Source: Sulfuricella sp035530375
GTDB lineage: Bacteria > Pseudomonadota > Gammaproteobacteria > Burkholderiales > Sulfuricellaceae
Assembly: GCA_035530375.1 (NCBI GenBank)
Contig: DATKUY010000033.1
Location: forward strand, 1 to 27,563
Reading direction: 5' to 3'
Length of the DNA: 27,563 nt
A model generated the notes under the pieces. It was not told where the DNA came from. It did no database searches and saw only the letters and a list, made by a program, of their open reading frames with translations. This document shows, one piece after another, positions 7,566-15,796 of the stretch (positions are counted from its first letter, which is position 1; each line of letters starts with the position of its first letter). Both the position numbers and the translations under genes were made by a program.

Positions 7566-8866
7566 GCTTTTCCCGCCACGGCCTCGATGCCATCCACGGT
7601 TTTTGGCGCCGCCGCAGTCAGTACTTCGCAGGCCGCGTCCGTGACCAGCACGTCGTCCTCGATGCGGATGCCGATATTCCACAAATGCGCCGGCACGCCT
7701 TCAGCAGGGCGGATATAACAACCGGGCTCGACGGTCATCGCCATGCCCGGCTCCAGCTTGCGCCACTCGCCGCCGCGCTTGTAATCGCCGACGTCATGCA
7801 CATCCATGCCGAGCCAGTGACCGGTCTTGTGCATGTAGAAGCGCTTGTAATCGCCCGATTCCAGCACCGCGTCAACACTTCCGACGCACAGGCCGAGGTC
7901 GATCATGCCCTGCGCCAGCACTTTGAGCGCGGCCTGGTGCGGCACGTCCCAGCTTACCCCCGGCATGACCGTGGCGATTGCCGCCGCTTGCGCCGCCAGC
8001 ACCATCTCGTACACATCCTTCTGCGCATGGCTGAAGCGGCCGTTAACCGGAAAGGTGCGGGTAATATCGGCGGCATAGCCGTCCAGCTCGCAGCCCGCGT
8101 CGATCAGCAGCAGGTCGCCGCCTTTGAGCACAGCGCCGTTATCGACATAATGCAGCACGCAGGCATTGGCGCCGCCCGCCACGATGGAGGGATAAGCCGG
8201 CGCCTGCGCCCCTTGCAGGCGAAATTCATGCAGCAATTCGGCTTCGACCTCGTATTCATATCGCCCCGGTCCGGCCAGTTGCATGGCGCGGCAGTGCGCC
8301 GCTGCGGAGATTTCTCCGGCACGGCGCATCACGGCGATTTCCCCGGCACTCTTGATCAGCCGCATTTCGTCCAGCAGCACGCGCACATCGCGGATTGCCG
8401 CCGGCGCAGTGATGCCGTTGCGCACCTCGGCACGCACCGCGTTGAGCCAGCCCACCGCCCGCGCATCCCAGGCGCTGTCCGCGCCGAGGTGAAAATGCAG
8501 GCTGGGCTGGTCGGCAAGCAGCTTGGGCATCATCTCGTCCAGCCGGGCTATCGAATGCGCCTCGTCGAAGCCGAATGCGTCGCGCGCCGCTTCCGGCCCA
8601 TGACGGAAACCGTCCCAGACCTCGCGTTCCGGATTTTTCTCGCGGCAAAACAGGATGCTTTTCGGCGCGTCCCCGGCAACCAGCACCAGCACTGCTTCGG
8701 GTTCCGCAAAACCGGTAAGGTAATGGAAATAGCTGTCGAAACGATACGGATAATGGCTGTCGCGATTGCGCACCCGTTCCGGCGCGGTGGGAATGACGGC
8801 GACGCCGGACTGCATCTGTTCGGCCAACAGGCGGCGGCGCTGCCGATAAATTTTGAGATCAATCAT
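7562..8866 (-). CDS. pepP: Xaa-Pro aminopeptidase PepP (M24B)
   Basis: The 434-residue metallopeptidase removes N-terminal residues preceding proline. An N-terminal creatinase-like domain (about 1-170) is followed by a pita-bread catalytic domain. The five metal ligands align with E. coli PepP: D256 and D267 (IDAGCELDGYAADITRTF), H350 (HKTGHWLGMDVHD), E380 (VEPGCY) and E403 (RIEDD). The start is taken as ATG 8866 (MIDLKIYRQRR), which fits the family N-terminus; a GTG six codons upstream (8884) lies in the edge of a dyad repeat. No strong Shine-Dalgarno is visible. It overlaps ubiH by 4 nt. Confidence 0.92.
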   Translation of the reverse strand: MIDLKIYRQRRRLLAEQMQSGVAVIPTAPERVRNRDSHYPYRFDSYFHYLTGFAEPEAVLVLVAGDAPKSILFCREKNPEREVWDGFRHGPEAARDAFGFDEAHSIARLDEMMPKLLADQPSLHFHLGADSAWDARAVGWLNAVRAEVRNGITAPAAIRDVRVLLDEMRLIKSAGEIAVMRRAGEISAAAHCRAMQLAGPGRYEYEVEAELLHEFRLQGAQAPAYPSIVAGGANACVLHYVDNGAVLKGGDLLLIDAGCELDGYAADITRTFPVNGRFSHAQKDVYEMVLAAQAAAIATVMPGVSWDVPHQAALKVLAQGMIDLGLCVGSVDAVLESGDYKRFYMHKTGHWLGMDVHDVGDYKRGGEWRKLEPGMAMTVEPGCYIRPAEGVPAHLWNIGIRIEDDVLVTDAACEVLTAAAPKTVDGIEAVAGKA

Positions 8867-8880
8867 TAAAAACCATTTCA

Positions 8881-8952
8881 CCACGGATTAACACGGATTG
8901 ACACAGATTCATGCGGAAAGTTTTATCCGTGTTCATCTGTGGCAATCCGTGG
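8881..8952. repeat. Dyad repeat 1, murU-pepP junction
   Basis: An imperfect inverted repeat with about 28-bp arms (8881-8908 and 8925-8952; 22 of 28 positions pair by eye) contains iterations of the core CACGGATT/AATCCGTG. It spans the 38-bp murU-pepP gap and enters the murU 3' end. The last eight MurU codons (encoding RIATDEHG) and the stop are repeat sequence. Similar CCACGGATTAACACGG-type repeats occur in many bacterial genomes as intergenic elements. Confidence 0.75.
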
Positions 8953-9624
8953 CCGGGTTTTGTTTTGTAGCATCTGATCCAGTTCACGCAGCCGCTGCGG
9001 CGTGCCGACATCGAGCCAGAAGCCGGGGTAGCGTTCGCCGCCGACCCGTCCCGCCGCCATCTGTTCGCGCAGCAGCGGAGCCAGCTTTGCCTTCGAACCG
9101 CGGGGAATGGCTGAAAACATTTCCGGGCGATAGATGCCTATCCCGCTGAAAGTGAGTTTATGCTCACCCTCGTCCGACACCTTGCCGTCCTTCAACGAAA
9201 AATCCCCGCCAGGATGGTGGCCGGGATTATCAACCAGCACCAGCCAGGCGGATAACGCGCCGAGCTCGGGCGGCAGGGCGGCAAAATCATAGTCGCAGAA
9301 AATGTCGCCATTGACCACCAGAAAAGGCTCCGGCCCGAGCAATGGCAGGGCGTTGGCGATGCCGCCCGCAGTCTCCAGCGCTTCGGCCTCGTGCGAGTAG
9401 CGAATGCTCGCCCCGAAACGGCTGCCATCGCCCAGCGCGGCCTCGATTTGTCTACCCAGATGGGCATGGTTGATCACCAGCTCGGTGCAGCCCGCGCGCG
9501 CCAGCTTTTCGATATGCCACACGATCAGCGGCTTGCCGCCGACTTCCAGCAGAGGCTTCGGCATGACGTCGGTGAGCGGTCGCATACGCTCGCCTCGACC
9601 GGCGGCGAGGATCATGGCTTTCAT
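8923..9624 (-). CDS. murU: N-acetylmuramate alpha-1-phosphate uridylyltransferase
   Basis: The 233-residue nucleotidyltransferase starts MKAMILAAGRGERMRPLT, the sugar-phosphate nucleotidyltransferase signature. It continues with MPKPLLEVGGKPLI, ETAGGIANALPLL and VNGDIFCDYD (about 103-112, metal-binding Asp). MurU joins UTP and MurNAc-1-phosphate to give UDP-MurNAc in the cell-wall recycling route that bypasses de novo synthesis. The next gene upstream is its partner kinase amgK, as in Pseudomonas putida where amgK-murU also neighbours lptD. The last eight residues are encoded in dyad repeat 1, so the C-terminal tail is probably not conserved. The start lies 10 bp from the arm of dyad repeat 2, and no clear Shine-Dalgarno is present. 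Confidence 0.9.
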   Translation of the reverse strand: MKAMILAAGRGERMRPLTDVMPKPLLEVGGKPLIVWHIEKLARAGCTELVINHAHLGRQIEAALGDGSRFGASIRYSHEAEALETAGGIANALPLLGPEPFLVVNGDIFCDYDFAALPPELGALSAWLVLVDNPGHHPGGDFSLKDGKVSDEGEHKLTFSGIGIYRPEMFSAIPRGSKAKLAPLLREQMAAGRVGGERYPGFWLDVGTPQRLRELDQMLQNKTRPRIATDEHG

Positions 9625-9634
9625 TATGGATTGA

Positions 9635-9726
9635 ACCGCAGAGGCGCAGAGGCGCAGAAAAAATCAAAAAATACAATCTCGAACACAAAAATTCTGTTCT
9701 TCTCTGCGCCTCTGCGCCTCTGCGGT
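9635..9726. repeat. Dyad repeat 2, amgK-murU junction
   Basis: A perfect inverted repeat has arms 9635-9658 and 9703-9726 (24 bp each) around a 44-bp A/T-rich loop. The arms are built from tandem units of AGGCGC/GCGCCT (ACCGCAGAGGCGCAGAGGCG). It fills almost the whole 109-bp amgK-murU gap, from 7 bp after the amgK stop to 10 bp before the murU start. A transcript would form a long hairpin next to the murU start codon. No T-run follows either arm, so it is not a standard terminator. Confidence 0.85.
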
Positions 9727-9733
9727 GAAATAT

Positions 9734-10732
9734 TCAAAATGTAAATCCCACCGCCGCCTGCCTGTTCTCCAACTCGTCCAGCAACTTCAATAGCGGATGC
9801 AGCTCGCGGTAGCGCTCACACGTCTTGCGCAGGTAGGCCATCACCAGCGGCATGTCCTTGAGGTAGCCTTCTTTCCCGTCGCGATGGAACAGCCGGGCAA
9901 AAATCCCCAGCACCTTGATATGCCGCTGCGCACCCATCCATTCGAAATCGCGGTAAAACTCGGCGAAATCATGCGACACCGGCAAGCCGGCTTTTTTCGC
10001 TTTTTCCCAGTAACGGATCACCCAGTCCAGCACCCGCTCTTCCTCCCAGTGGACATAGGCGTCCTTGAACAGCGAAGCCAGATCGTAGGTCACCGGCCCG
10101 TACACGGCATCCTGGAAATCCAGAATGCCCGGCTCGCCGCCGGTCGCCATCAGATTGCGGGAATGATAATCGCGATGCACGAAAACCTTGGGCTGCGCCA
10201 GATTGTTGCGCAGGATCAGAGCAAAAACACGATTCAGCGTTTCTGTCTGGTCACTCGCCAACGTCGCTTCCGCATGTTTGCTCACATACCAATCGGGGAA
10301 CAGCCGCATTTCGTGAAGCAGCAGCGTTTCGTCATAATCCGGCAGTACATCCGGACGACTGGCGAGCTGTATCCTGATCAACGCCTCCGCTGCGGCAGCG
10401 TACAGGTTGTCTGCGACACGCTCATTCTCGTTCAGCGCGGCCAGATAAGTCGTGCTGCCCAGATCGGTGAGCAGCAAAAAACCCTGCTGCAAATCCTGCG
10501 CCAGAACATGCGGCACATTGACGCCCGCATCCCGAAACAGCCCGGCTACGTGGATGAAGGGCCGGCAGTCTTCGTGCTCGGGCGGCGCATCCATCACGAT
10601 CAGCGAACGATCCGGCTGGCTCACCCGGAAATAACGGCGAAAGCTGGCATCGGCTGAGGCTGGAGCAAGCGTGTAAGGCACACCGGGGAATTGCAATTTT
10701 AGCCAAATATCAAGTGATTCAGAGCGATCCAT
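9734..10732 (-). CDS. amgK: N-acetylmuramate/N-acetylglucosamine anomeric kinase AmgK
   Basis: The 332-residue aminoglycoside-phosphotransferase-fold kinase has a catalytic loop HRDYHSRNL (186-194) and a metal-binding ILDFQDAVYGPVTYDLASL (203-221). Within the family this form, paired with murU and divergent from lptD, is AmgK, which phosphorylates the anomeric hydroxyl of MurNAc (and GlcNAc) released during peptidoglycan turnover. Its product is the MurU substrate. It is the first gene of the minus-strand block and shares a 135-bp divergent promoter region with lptD. The start ATG 10732 (MDRSESLDIWL) has only a weak GAG upstream. The identification rests on motif plus neighbourhood. Confidence 0.88.
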   Translation of the reverse strand: MDRSESLDIWLKLQFPGVPYTLAPASADASFRRYFRVSQPDRSLIVMDAPPEHEDCRPFIHVAGLFRDAGVNVPHVLAQDLQQGFLLLTDLGSTTYLAALNENERVADNLYAAAAEALIRIQLASRPDVLPDYDETLLLHEMRLFPDWYVSKHAEATLASDQTETLNRVFALILRNNLAQPKVFVHRDYHSRNLMATGGEPGILDFQDAVYGPVTYDLASLFKDAYVHWEEERVLDWVIRYWEKAKKAGLPVSHDFAEFYRDFEWMGAQRHIKVLGIFARLFHRDGKEGYLKDMPLVMAYLRKTCERYRELHPLLKLLDELENRQAAVGFTF

Positions 10733-10867
10733 TTAATCTCGCATTGCGTAAAAGCCGAATTTGTGCGATTTTATCACCGATACCGGCACAAATAATAACG
10801 AGATAAAACTATGGTCACGATCTTTGCCGTTTGGCACAAGTCGGGGCTGTTGCCCGAAATTTAAAAC

Positions 10868-13471
10868 ATGAAAAAATCTTTCCGTGAAAAGCCAACTCGT
10901 TGTATCGCTGCGCTTCTCCACGAAATTCGCCCAACACCGCTCGCCATCGCCCTGATCTGCCTGTTCCCCGCTGCCGTGCAGGCTGCGCAAAACATGCCTC
11001 TGCTGCGAGTCGATCCCGACCTGCTGCTGCCGCCCGCGCCCAGACCGTTGGATGTCACCCGGCCCAAGGCCGAGCCGACCCCGAAAAATGGCGCCGCAGC
11101 CCCCGATACGAAAGGCGAAACAGCCCATCCGCAAGCGACGGCATTCCCTCTCGAAACCCATTCCGCCCCTGCGGCACCCCCCGTACAGCAACGCCAGGGC
11201 GATGAAAAACCGGAGAAGAAAACAATCGCCGCAACCAGCGGCCACGACGAAGCGAAGCCTGTTCCACAACAGGGGGCGGAAGCCTCCTCGCTATCCCTGA
11301 AACCAAGCAGGAACATCACGGTCACGCCGCCCCCCGGCACGCAATCCACTCCGATTTTTATCAGCGCAATGCTCATCCAGGGGCATCAGGATGCAGAGAC
11401 CGAGGCCATCGACGAAGCCGAATTGCGCCAATGGGGCCAGGTCATCACCGCCGACCGGCTGCGCTACGACAAGCCCGAGGATGAACTGCATGCCTTGGGC
11501 AACGTGCGCATCGATCAAAAAGGAGACATCACCGAAGGGCCGGAGCTCAAGTTGCAGATGGAAAAGAAGGAAGGCTTCATGCAACAGCCGGTGTTTCAGA
11601 TGAACCAGCAGATCCCCCCCGGCCGCGGCGATGCGAAAATGCTGCTATTCGAAGGCGAGAACAAGTACCGGCTGGAAGATGCCCGCTACACGACCTGCCA
11701 GGCCGGTTCGGACGACTGGTTCATTCACGCCAACAACCTTGAAATCGACCGCACCGCCCAAGTCGGAACGGCGCGCAATGCCTACATCGAATTCATGGAC
11801 GTGCCGTTTCTCTACACGCCGTGGATGAACTTCACCCTCAACAGCGACCGCAAATCGGGTTTCCTCACCCCCACTTACGGCAGCACCGGCAACAGCGGCG
11901 CTGAATTTTCGCTGCCCTATTACTGGAATATCGCACCAAACCGAGATGCCACCATCACGCCACGGCTCATAACCAAGCGCGGCATGCAGATAAAAAGTGA
12001 ATTTCGTTACCTGGACCCGACCTACTCCGGAATTGCCAACCTGGAAGTGCTGCCCAACGACCGGGTCGCCGGCATAAACCGCGATTTCATGTCGCTGCAC
12101 CACCGGCAAAACCTGGGCAAGGGCTGGGCCGGATCGCTCGACCTGGAACGGGCGTCCGACGACAATTACTTCCACGATCTGAGCACCCAAACCAGCGTCA
12201 CGTCCCAGACCAACCTGCTACGCGACGCCCTGCTTTCCTATTCGGCTAGCGGCTGGGTGTTCTCGGCACGCTCGCAGAGCTTCCAGACCCTGCAGGATCC
12301 TCTCGCCCCCATCGTCGCTCCCTACCGCAGAAATCAGTTGGCACTGAACGGGGCAGAGCAGGTCAAACTAAGCAGCAACAGCCTCCAGAAAATAAACCTG
12401 GCGCTGAACAGTGAAATTGTGGACTTCACCCACCCCAGCCTGCTTAGCGGCAAGCGCTTCACCCTTTACCCCAGCGTCAGCTTGCCCCTGACCCGACTTT
12501 ACGGCTATGTCACGCCGAAAATCGGGCTAAACAGCACACGCTATTCTTTCGACGACAACAACACCACCGCGCAACCCAATGTCAGCCGCTCCCTGCCAAT
12601 TTTCAGCGTCGACAGCGGCCTGTACTTCGACCGGAAAGTGAAAATTTTCGACCAGGACTATCAGCAAACGCTGGAGCCCCGATTGTACTATTTGCACGTT
12701 CCTTATCGCGACCAAAGCAATATCCCCATATATGACACCGGCGACGTCGGGTTCGGCATTCCGCAGATTTTCAGCGAAAACCGGTTCACCGGTAACGACA
12801 GGATCAGCGACGCCAACCAGATCACATTAGGTGTCACATCCCGCTTTCTGGATCCAGGCGGACTGGAGCGCCTGCGCGGCACGGTGGCGCAACGTTACTA
12901 TTTGAGCCTGCCCAAAGTCACCCTGCCCGGCGGAGTGCCGCCTGACAGGAAATACTCCGACATGCTGGCTTCGGTAGGCGGACAAGTCACGAAAGCGCTG
13001 GCACTCGACAGTTTCTTGCAATACGACCCGGAACTGAAACAAACCAGCAACTTTACAATCACCAGTCGCTACCTGCCCGCGCCAGGCAAGGCTCTTTCCG
13101 CCAGCTACCGCTACATCCCGACAACCCTTACTACCCCGGTCGGCCTCAAATTGATCGACACCTCCGCCCAGTGGCCTTTGATTGGCGGCTGGACCGGATT
13201 GGCCAGATGGAACTATTCGATTCTGGACAAGAAGCTTCTGGATAGCCTGGCCGGACTCGAATACAATACCGGATGCTGGTCATTCCGGGCTGTTTTGCAG
13301 AGCCTGCCCACCACTACTTCGGAACGGGTCAACTCGATTTTCTTCCAGCTGGAATTGAACGGTATCAGCTCGATCGGATCCAATCCGCTGGATGTGCTCA
13401 AACATAACATCTTTGGCTATACCAAAATCACCAATATTCCCTATGAAAACAACTTGCCTGAAACACGTTAA
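10868..13471 (+). CDS. lptD: LPS-assembly outer-membrane protein LptD
   Basis: The 867-residue precursor of the lipopolysaccharide translocon has a signal peptide ending near AVQA (36-40), although with an unusually long basic N-terminus. A Pro/Ala-rich segment of about 110 residues (50-165) precedes the OstA/LptA-like beta-jellyroll (about 188-290, e.g. VITADRLRYDKPEDELHALG), and a long LptD beta-barrel follows. The mature protein has only two cysteines, C277 and C803, fitting one long-range disulfide between jellyroll and barrel, whereas E. coli has four. LptD with LptE inserts LPS into the outer leaflet. surA, which encodes its main periplasmic chaperone, overlaps its 3' end. No strong Shine-Dalgarno precedes the ATG at 10868. 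Confidence 0.93.
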   Translation: MKKSFREKPTRCIAALLHEIRPTPLAIALICLFPAAVQAAQNMPLLRVDPDLLLPPAPRPLDVTRPKAEPTPKNGAAAPDTKGETAHPQATAFPLETHSAPAAPPVQQRQGDEKPEKKTIAATSGHDEAKPVPQQGAEASSLSLKPSRNITVTPPPGTQSTPIFISAMLIQGHQDAETEAIDEAELRQWGQVITADRLRYDKPEDELHALGNVRIDQKGDITEGPELKLQMEKKEGFMQQPVFQMNQQIPPGRGDAKMLLFEGENKYRLEDARYTTCQAGSDDWFIHANNLEIDRTAQVGTARNAYIEFMDVPFLYTPWMNFTLNSDRKSGFLTPTYGSTGNSGAEFSLPYYWNIAPNRDATITPRLITKRGMQIKSEFRYLDPTYSGIANLEVLPNDRVAGINRDFMSLHHRQNLGKGWAGSLDLERASDDNYFHDLSTQTSVTSQTNLLRDALLSYSASGWVFSARSQSFQTLQDPLAPIVAPYRRNQLALNGAEQVKLSSNSLQKINLALNSEIVDFTHPSLLSGKRFTLYPSVSLPLTRLYGYVTPKIGLNSTRYSFDDNNTTAQPNVSRSLPIFSVDSGLYFDRKVKIFDQDYQQTLEPRLYYLHVPYRDQSNIPIYDTGDVGFGIPQIFSENRFTGNDRISDANQITLGVTSRFLDPGGLERLRGTVAQRYYLSLPKVTLPGGVPPDRKYSDMLASVGGQVTKALALDSFLQYDPELKQTSNFTITSRYLPAPGKALSASYRYIPTTLTTPVGLKLIDTSAQWPLIGGWTGLARWNYSILDKKLLDSLAGLEYNTGCWSFRAVLQSLPTTTSERVNSIFFQLELNGISSIGSNPLDVLKHNIFGYTKITNIPYENNLPETR

Positions 13472-14780
13472 CACCGCCCTTCTGGGGGCTTGTCTGGCCT
13501 TGCTCATGATCGGCGCTCACGCCGCCGGAAGCAACCCTGCGCAGCCTTCTGCCCCGATCCAACTGGTAGACCGCATCGTTGCCGTAGTCAACAATGATGT
13601 CATCACCCAGTTCGATCTCAATGACCGGATGCGCATCGTCATGCAGCAACTGCGCAAGCAGGGAACCCAGTTGCCGCCGCAGGAAGTGCTGGAGAAGCAG
13701 GTGCTGGAGCGCATGATCACCGACCGGGTGCAACTGCAGTTCGCCAAGGAAACCGGCATCCGCGTCGACGATTTGCAACTCGACAAAACCTTACAGCGCA
13801 TCGCCCAGGGAAATAACATGTCTCTGGACGCCTTCCGCAATGCGCTGGAAAAAGACGGCGTCAGTTTTGCCAAGTTCCGCGAAGAAATTCGCGACGAAAT
13901 CATCCTTGGCCGATTGCGCGAACGCGAAGTCGAAAACCGCATCACCGTCAGCGATAGCGAAGTCGAAAACTTTCTCGCCAGCCACGCTGCCCAACCGGGT
14001 GGAGAAGACGAGTTCAACCTGGCGCACATCCTGATCCGCGTGCCGGAGCAAGCCAGCCCCGAGCAGGTTCAGAACAGACGCGCGCGCGCCGAAAAAGCGC
14101 TGTCCGAATTAAGCAAGGCGGATTTTTCGCAGGTAGCCGCAAGCTATTCCGATGCCCCGGACGGACTGCAAGGCGGCGTGCTGGGCTGGCGTTCCGCCGG
14201 CCGCCTGCCCAGCCTGTTTCTGGACGCCGTCAGCACTTTGAAACCGGGTGAAATCAGTGGCGTACTGCGCAGCCCGAACGGCTTCCACATCCTCAAGCTG
14301 CTCGATAAACGCAGCAAGGGAGGGGCGATGGTCGTACAGCAAACCCATGCACGCCACATCCTGATAAAAACCAGCGAAATCGTCTCGGAAGCAGATGCCA
14401 GGAACCGCCTGATGCAGCTTAAGGAACGGCTCGACAACAAAGCCGATTTCGCCGAACTGGCACGACTTCACTCCGAGGATGGCTCTGCCTCGAAAGGCGG
14501 CGACCTCGGATGGCTTTCTCCCGGCGAAACCGTACCGGAATTCGAACATGCCATGGATGCCCTCAAGCCGGGGGAAATCAGCGCACCCGTCAAGTCATCC
14601 TTCGGCTGGCACCTGATTCAGGTACTGGGGCGCCGTACCGAAGATGTCAGCAAGGAGCGGCAGGCCCTCATGGCACGCCAGGAAATCCGCGCCAGAAAGG
14701 CCGACGAAGCCTATGAGAACTGGCTGCGCCAACTACGCGACCAGGCGTTCGTCGAATACCGGCTGGAAGACAAGCTCTGA
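13443..14780 (+). CDS. surA: Periplasmic chaperone and peptidyl-prolyl isomerase SurA
   Basis: The 445-residue protein has a signal peptide (MKTTCLKHVNTALLGACLAL to about AHA at 27), then an N-terminal chaperone domain starting VDRIVAVVNNDVITQFDL. Two parvulin domains follow: about 178-278 (NLAHILIRVPE to GFHILKLLDK) and about 288-390 (HARHILIKTSE to GWHLIQVLGRR). SurA guides unfolded outer-membrane proteins, LptD in particular, to the BAM complex. The frame is open 17 codons upstream, but the ATG at 13443 is chosen because it begins the signal peptide. It overlaps lptD by 29 bp, so translation is probably coupled. Its stop overlaps the proposed pdxA start. Confidence 0.92.
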   Translation: MKTTCLKHVNTALLGACLALLMIGAHAAGSNPAQPSAPIQLVDRIVAVVNNDVITQFDLNDRMRIVMQQLRKQGTQLPPQEVLEKQVLERMITDRVQLQFAKETGIRVDDLQLDKTLQRIAQGNNMSLDAFRNALEKDGVSFAKFREEIRDEIILGRLREREVENRITVSDSEVENFLASHAAQPGGEDEFNLAHILIRVPEQASPEQVQNRRARAEKALSELSKADFSQVAASYSDAPDGLQGGVLGWRSAGRLPSLFLDAVSTLKPGEISGVLRSPNGFHILKLLDKRSKGGAMVVQQTHARHILIKTSEIVSEADARNRLMQLKERLDNKADFAELARLHSEDGSASKGGDLGWLSPGETVPEFEHAMDALKPGEISAPVKSSFGWHLIQVLGRRTEDVSKERQALMARQEIRARKADEAYENWLRQLRDQAFVEYRLEDKL

Positions 14781-15796
14781 ACACTGACAAAAAGCCTCTG
14801 AACCCAGCACGCAAACTCCAAGCAATAGCCCTTACCGCAGGCGAACCAGCCGGCATCGGCCCGGATTTGTGCGTGCTGCTGGCGCAGAAGACGCGCGAAA
14901 CGCGCATCGTCGCCATCGCCGACCGCGCCCTGCTATCCGCCCGCGCCCGCCAACTCGGTCTGCCTCTCGAACTCGTTGACTTTTCTCCATCCGCCGCCGC
15001 GCCGGACGAGCCCGGCATCCTCGAAGTGGTGCACTGCAACCTGGCCCAACCCGCCGTTGCCGGCGAACTCAATCCCGCCAACAGCCGCTATGTGCTTGAT
15101 ACCTTGTCGCTGGCCGCACGGGGCTGCCTCGACGGCACCTTCGGCGCCATGGTCACCGCCCCGGTGCACAAGGGCGTCATCAACGATGCCGGCATCCCCT
15201 TCACCGGCCACACCGAATTCCTTGCCGAACTGACCCATACGCCGCAAGTCGTGATGATGCTGGTCGGCGGCGGGCTGCGCGTCGCGCTCGCCACCACCCA
15301 CCTGCCGCTCAAGGACATCCCGGCGGCTATCACCCGGTCAGGCCTGGAACAAACCCTCCGCATCCTGCACCGCGACCTGCAACAACGCTTCGGGCTGAAA
15401 AACCCGCGCATTCTGGTGGCGGGGCTCAACCCCCACGCCGGCGAATCCGGCCATCTGGGGCGCGAGGAAATCGACGTCATCGCGCCGGCATTGGACGCGC
15501 TGCGCCGCGAAGGCATGAACCTGGTCGGGCCACTGCCCGCCGACACCCTGTTCACGCGGCAGCAACTGACAGGCTCCGACTGCCAGTTCGCCATGTACCA
15601 CGACCAGGGGCTGCCGGTACTGAAATACGCCAGCTTCGGCGGCGGCGTCAATGTCACGCTGGGCATGCCGATCATCCGCACCTCGGTCGACCACGGCACC
15701 GCGCTGGCGCTGGCCGGTACCGGCCAGATCGAGAGTGGCAGCCTGACGGCAGCGATTGAGCTGGCGCTGGAAATGGCGCATAACAGTGATGAGTAA
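14777..15796 (+). CDS. pdxA: 4-hydroxythreonine-4-phosphate dehydrogenase PdxA, probable CTG start
   Basis: The protein matches PdxA throughout: the N-terminal TAGEPAGIGPDL, VTAPVHKGVINDAGIPFTGHTEFL, ATTHLPL, NPHAGE, MYHDQGLPVLKY and RTSVDHGTAL. The conserved histidines of the last blocks bind the metal and substrate. PdxA oxidises 4-phosphohydroxy-L-threonine in pyridoxal phosphate synthesis. The conserved TAGEPAGIG block lies upstream of the first ATG/GTG/TTG in frame (TTG 14867), and the frame is closed by TGA at 14714. CTG 14777 is proposed as start: it overlaps the surA stop (CTGA), has GGAAG 7 nt upstream, and gives 339 residues (E. coli 329). CTG 14798 is the alternative. The final codons S-D-E-stop fall in dyad repeat 3. 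Confidence 0.85.
   Translation: MNTDKKPLNPARKLQAIALTAGEPAGIGPDLCVLLAQKTRETRIVAIADRALLSARARQLGLPLELVDFSPSAAAPDEPGILEVVHCNLAQPAVAGELNPANSRYVLDTLSLAARGCLDGTFGAMVTAPVHKGVINDAGIPFTGHTEFLAELTHTPQVVMMLVGGGLRVALATTHLPLKDIPAAITRSGLEQTLRILHRDLQQRFGLKNPRILVAGLNPHAGESGHLGREEIDVIAPALDALRREGMNLVGPLPADTLFTRQQLTGSDCQFAMYHDQGLPVLKYASFGGGVNVTLGMPIIRTSVDHGTALALAGTGQIESGSLTAAIELALEMAHNSDE

Noticed and set aside
7566..7682. 39-codon N-terminal extension of the UbiH-type protein
   Set aside because: It lies inside pepP in another frame, is Arg/Gly-rich, and the flavin-binding fold begins right after ATG 7565.
9635..9726. Dyad 2 as an intrinsic terminator of amgK
   Set aside because: The stem is long with a 44-nt loop and neither side is followed by a T-run.
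8881..9726. CRISPR-like repeats or an insertion sequence around murU
   Set aside because: The two dyads differ in sequence, there are no regular spacers, and no transposase or target duplication is present.
10831..10853. Sigma-54-like TTGGCAC...TTGC upstream of lptD
   Set aside because: The invariant GG and GC are 17 bases apart instead of 10, so it cannot be a sigma-54 promoter.
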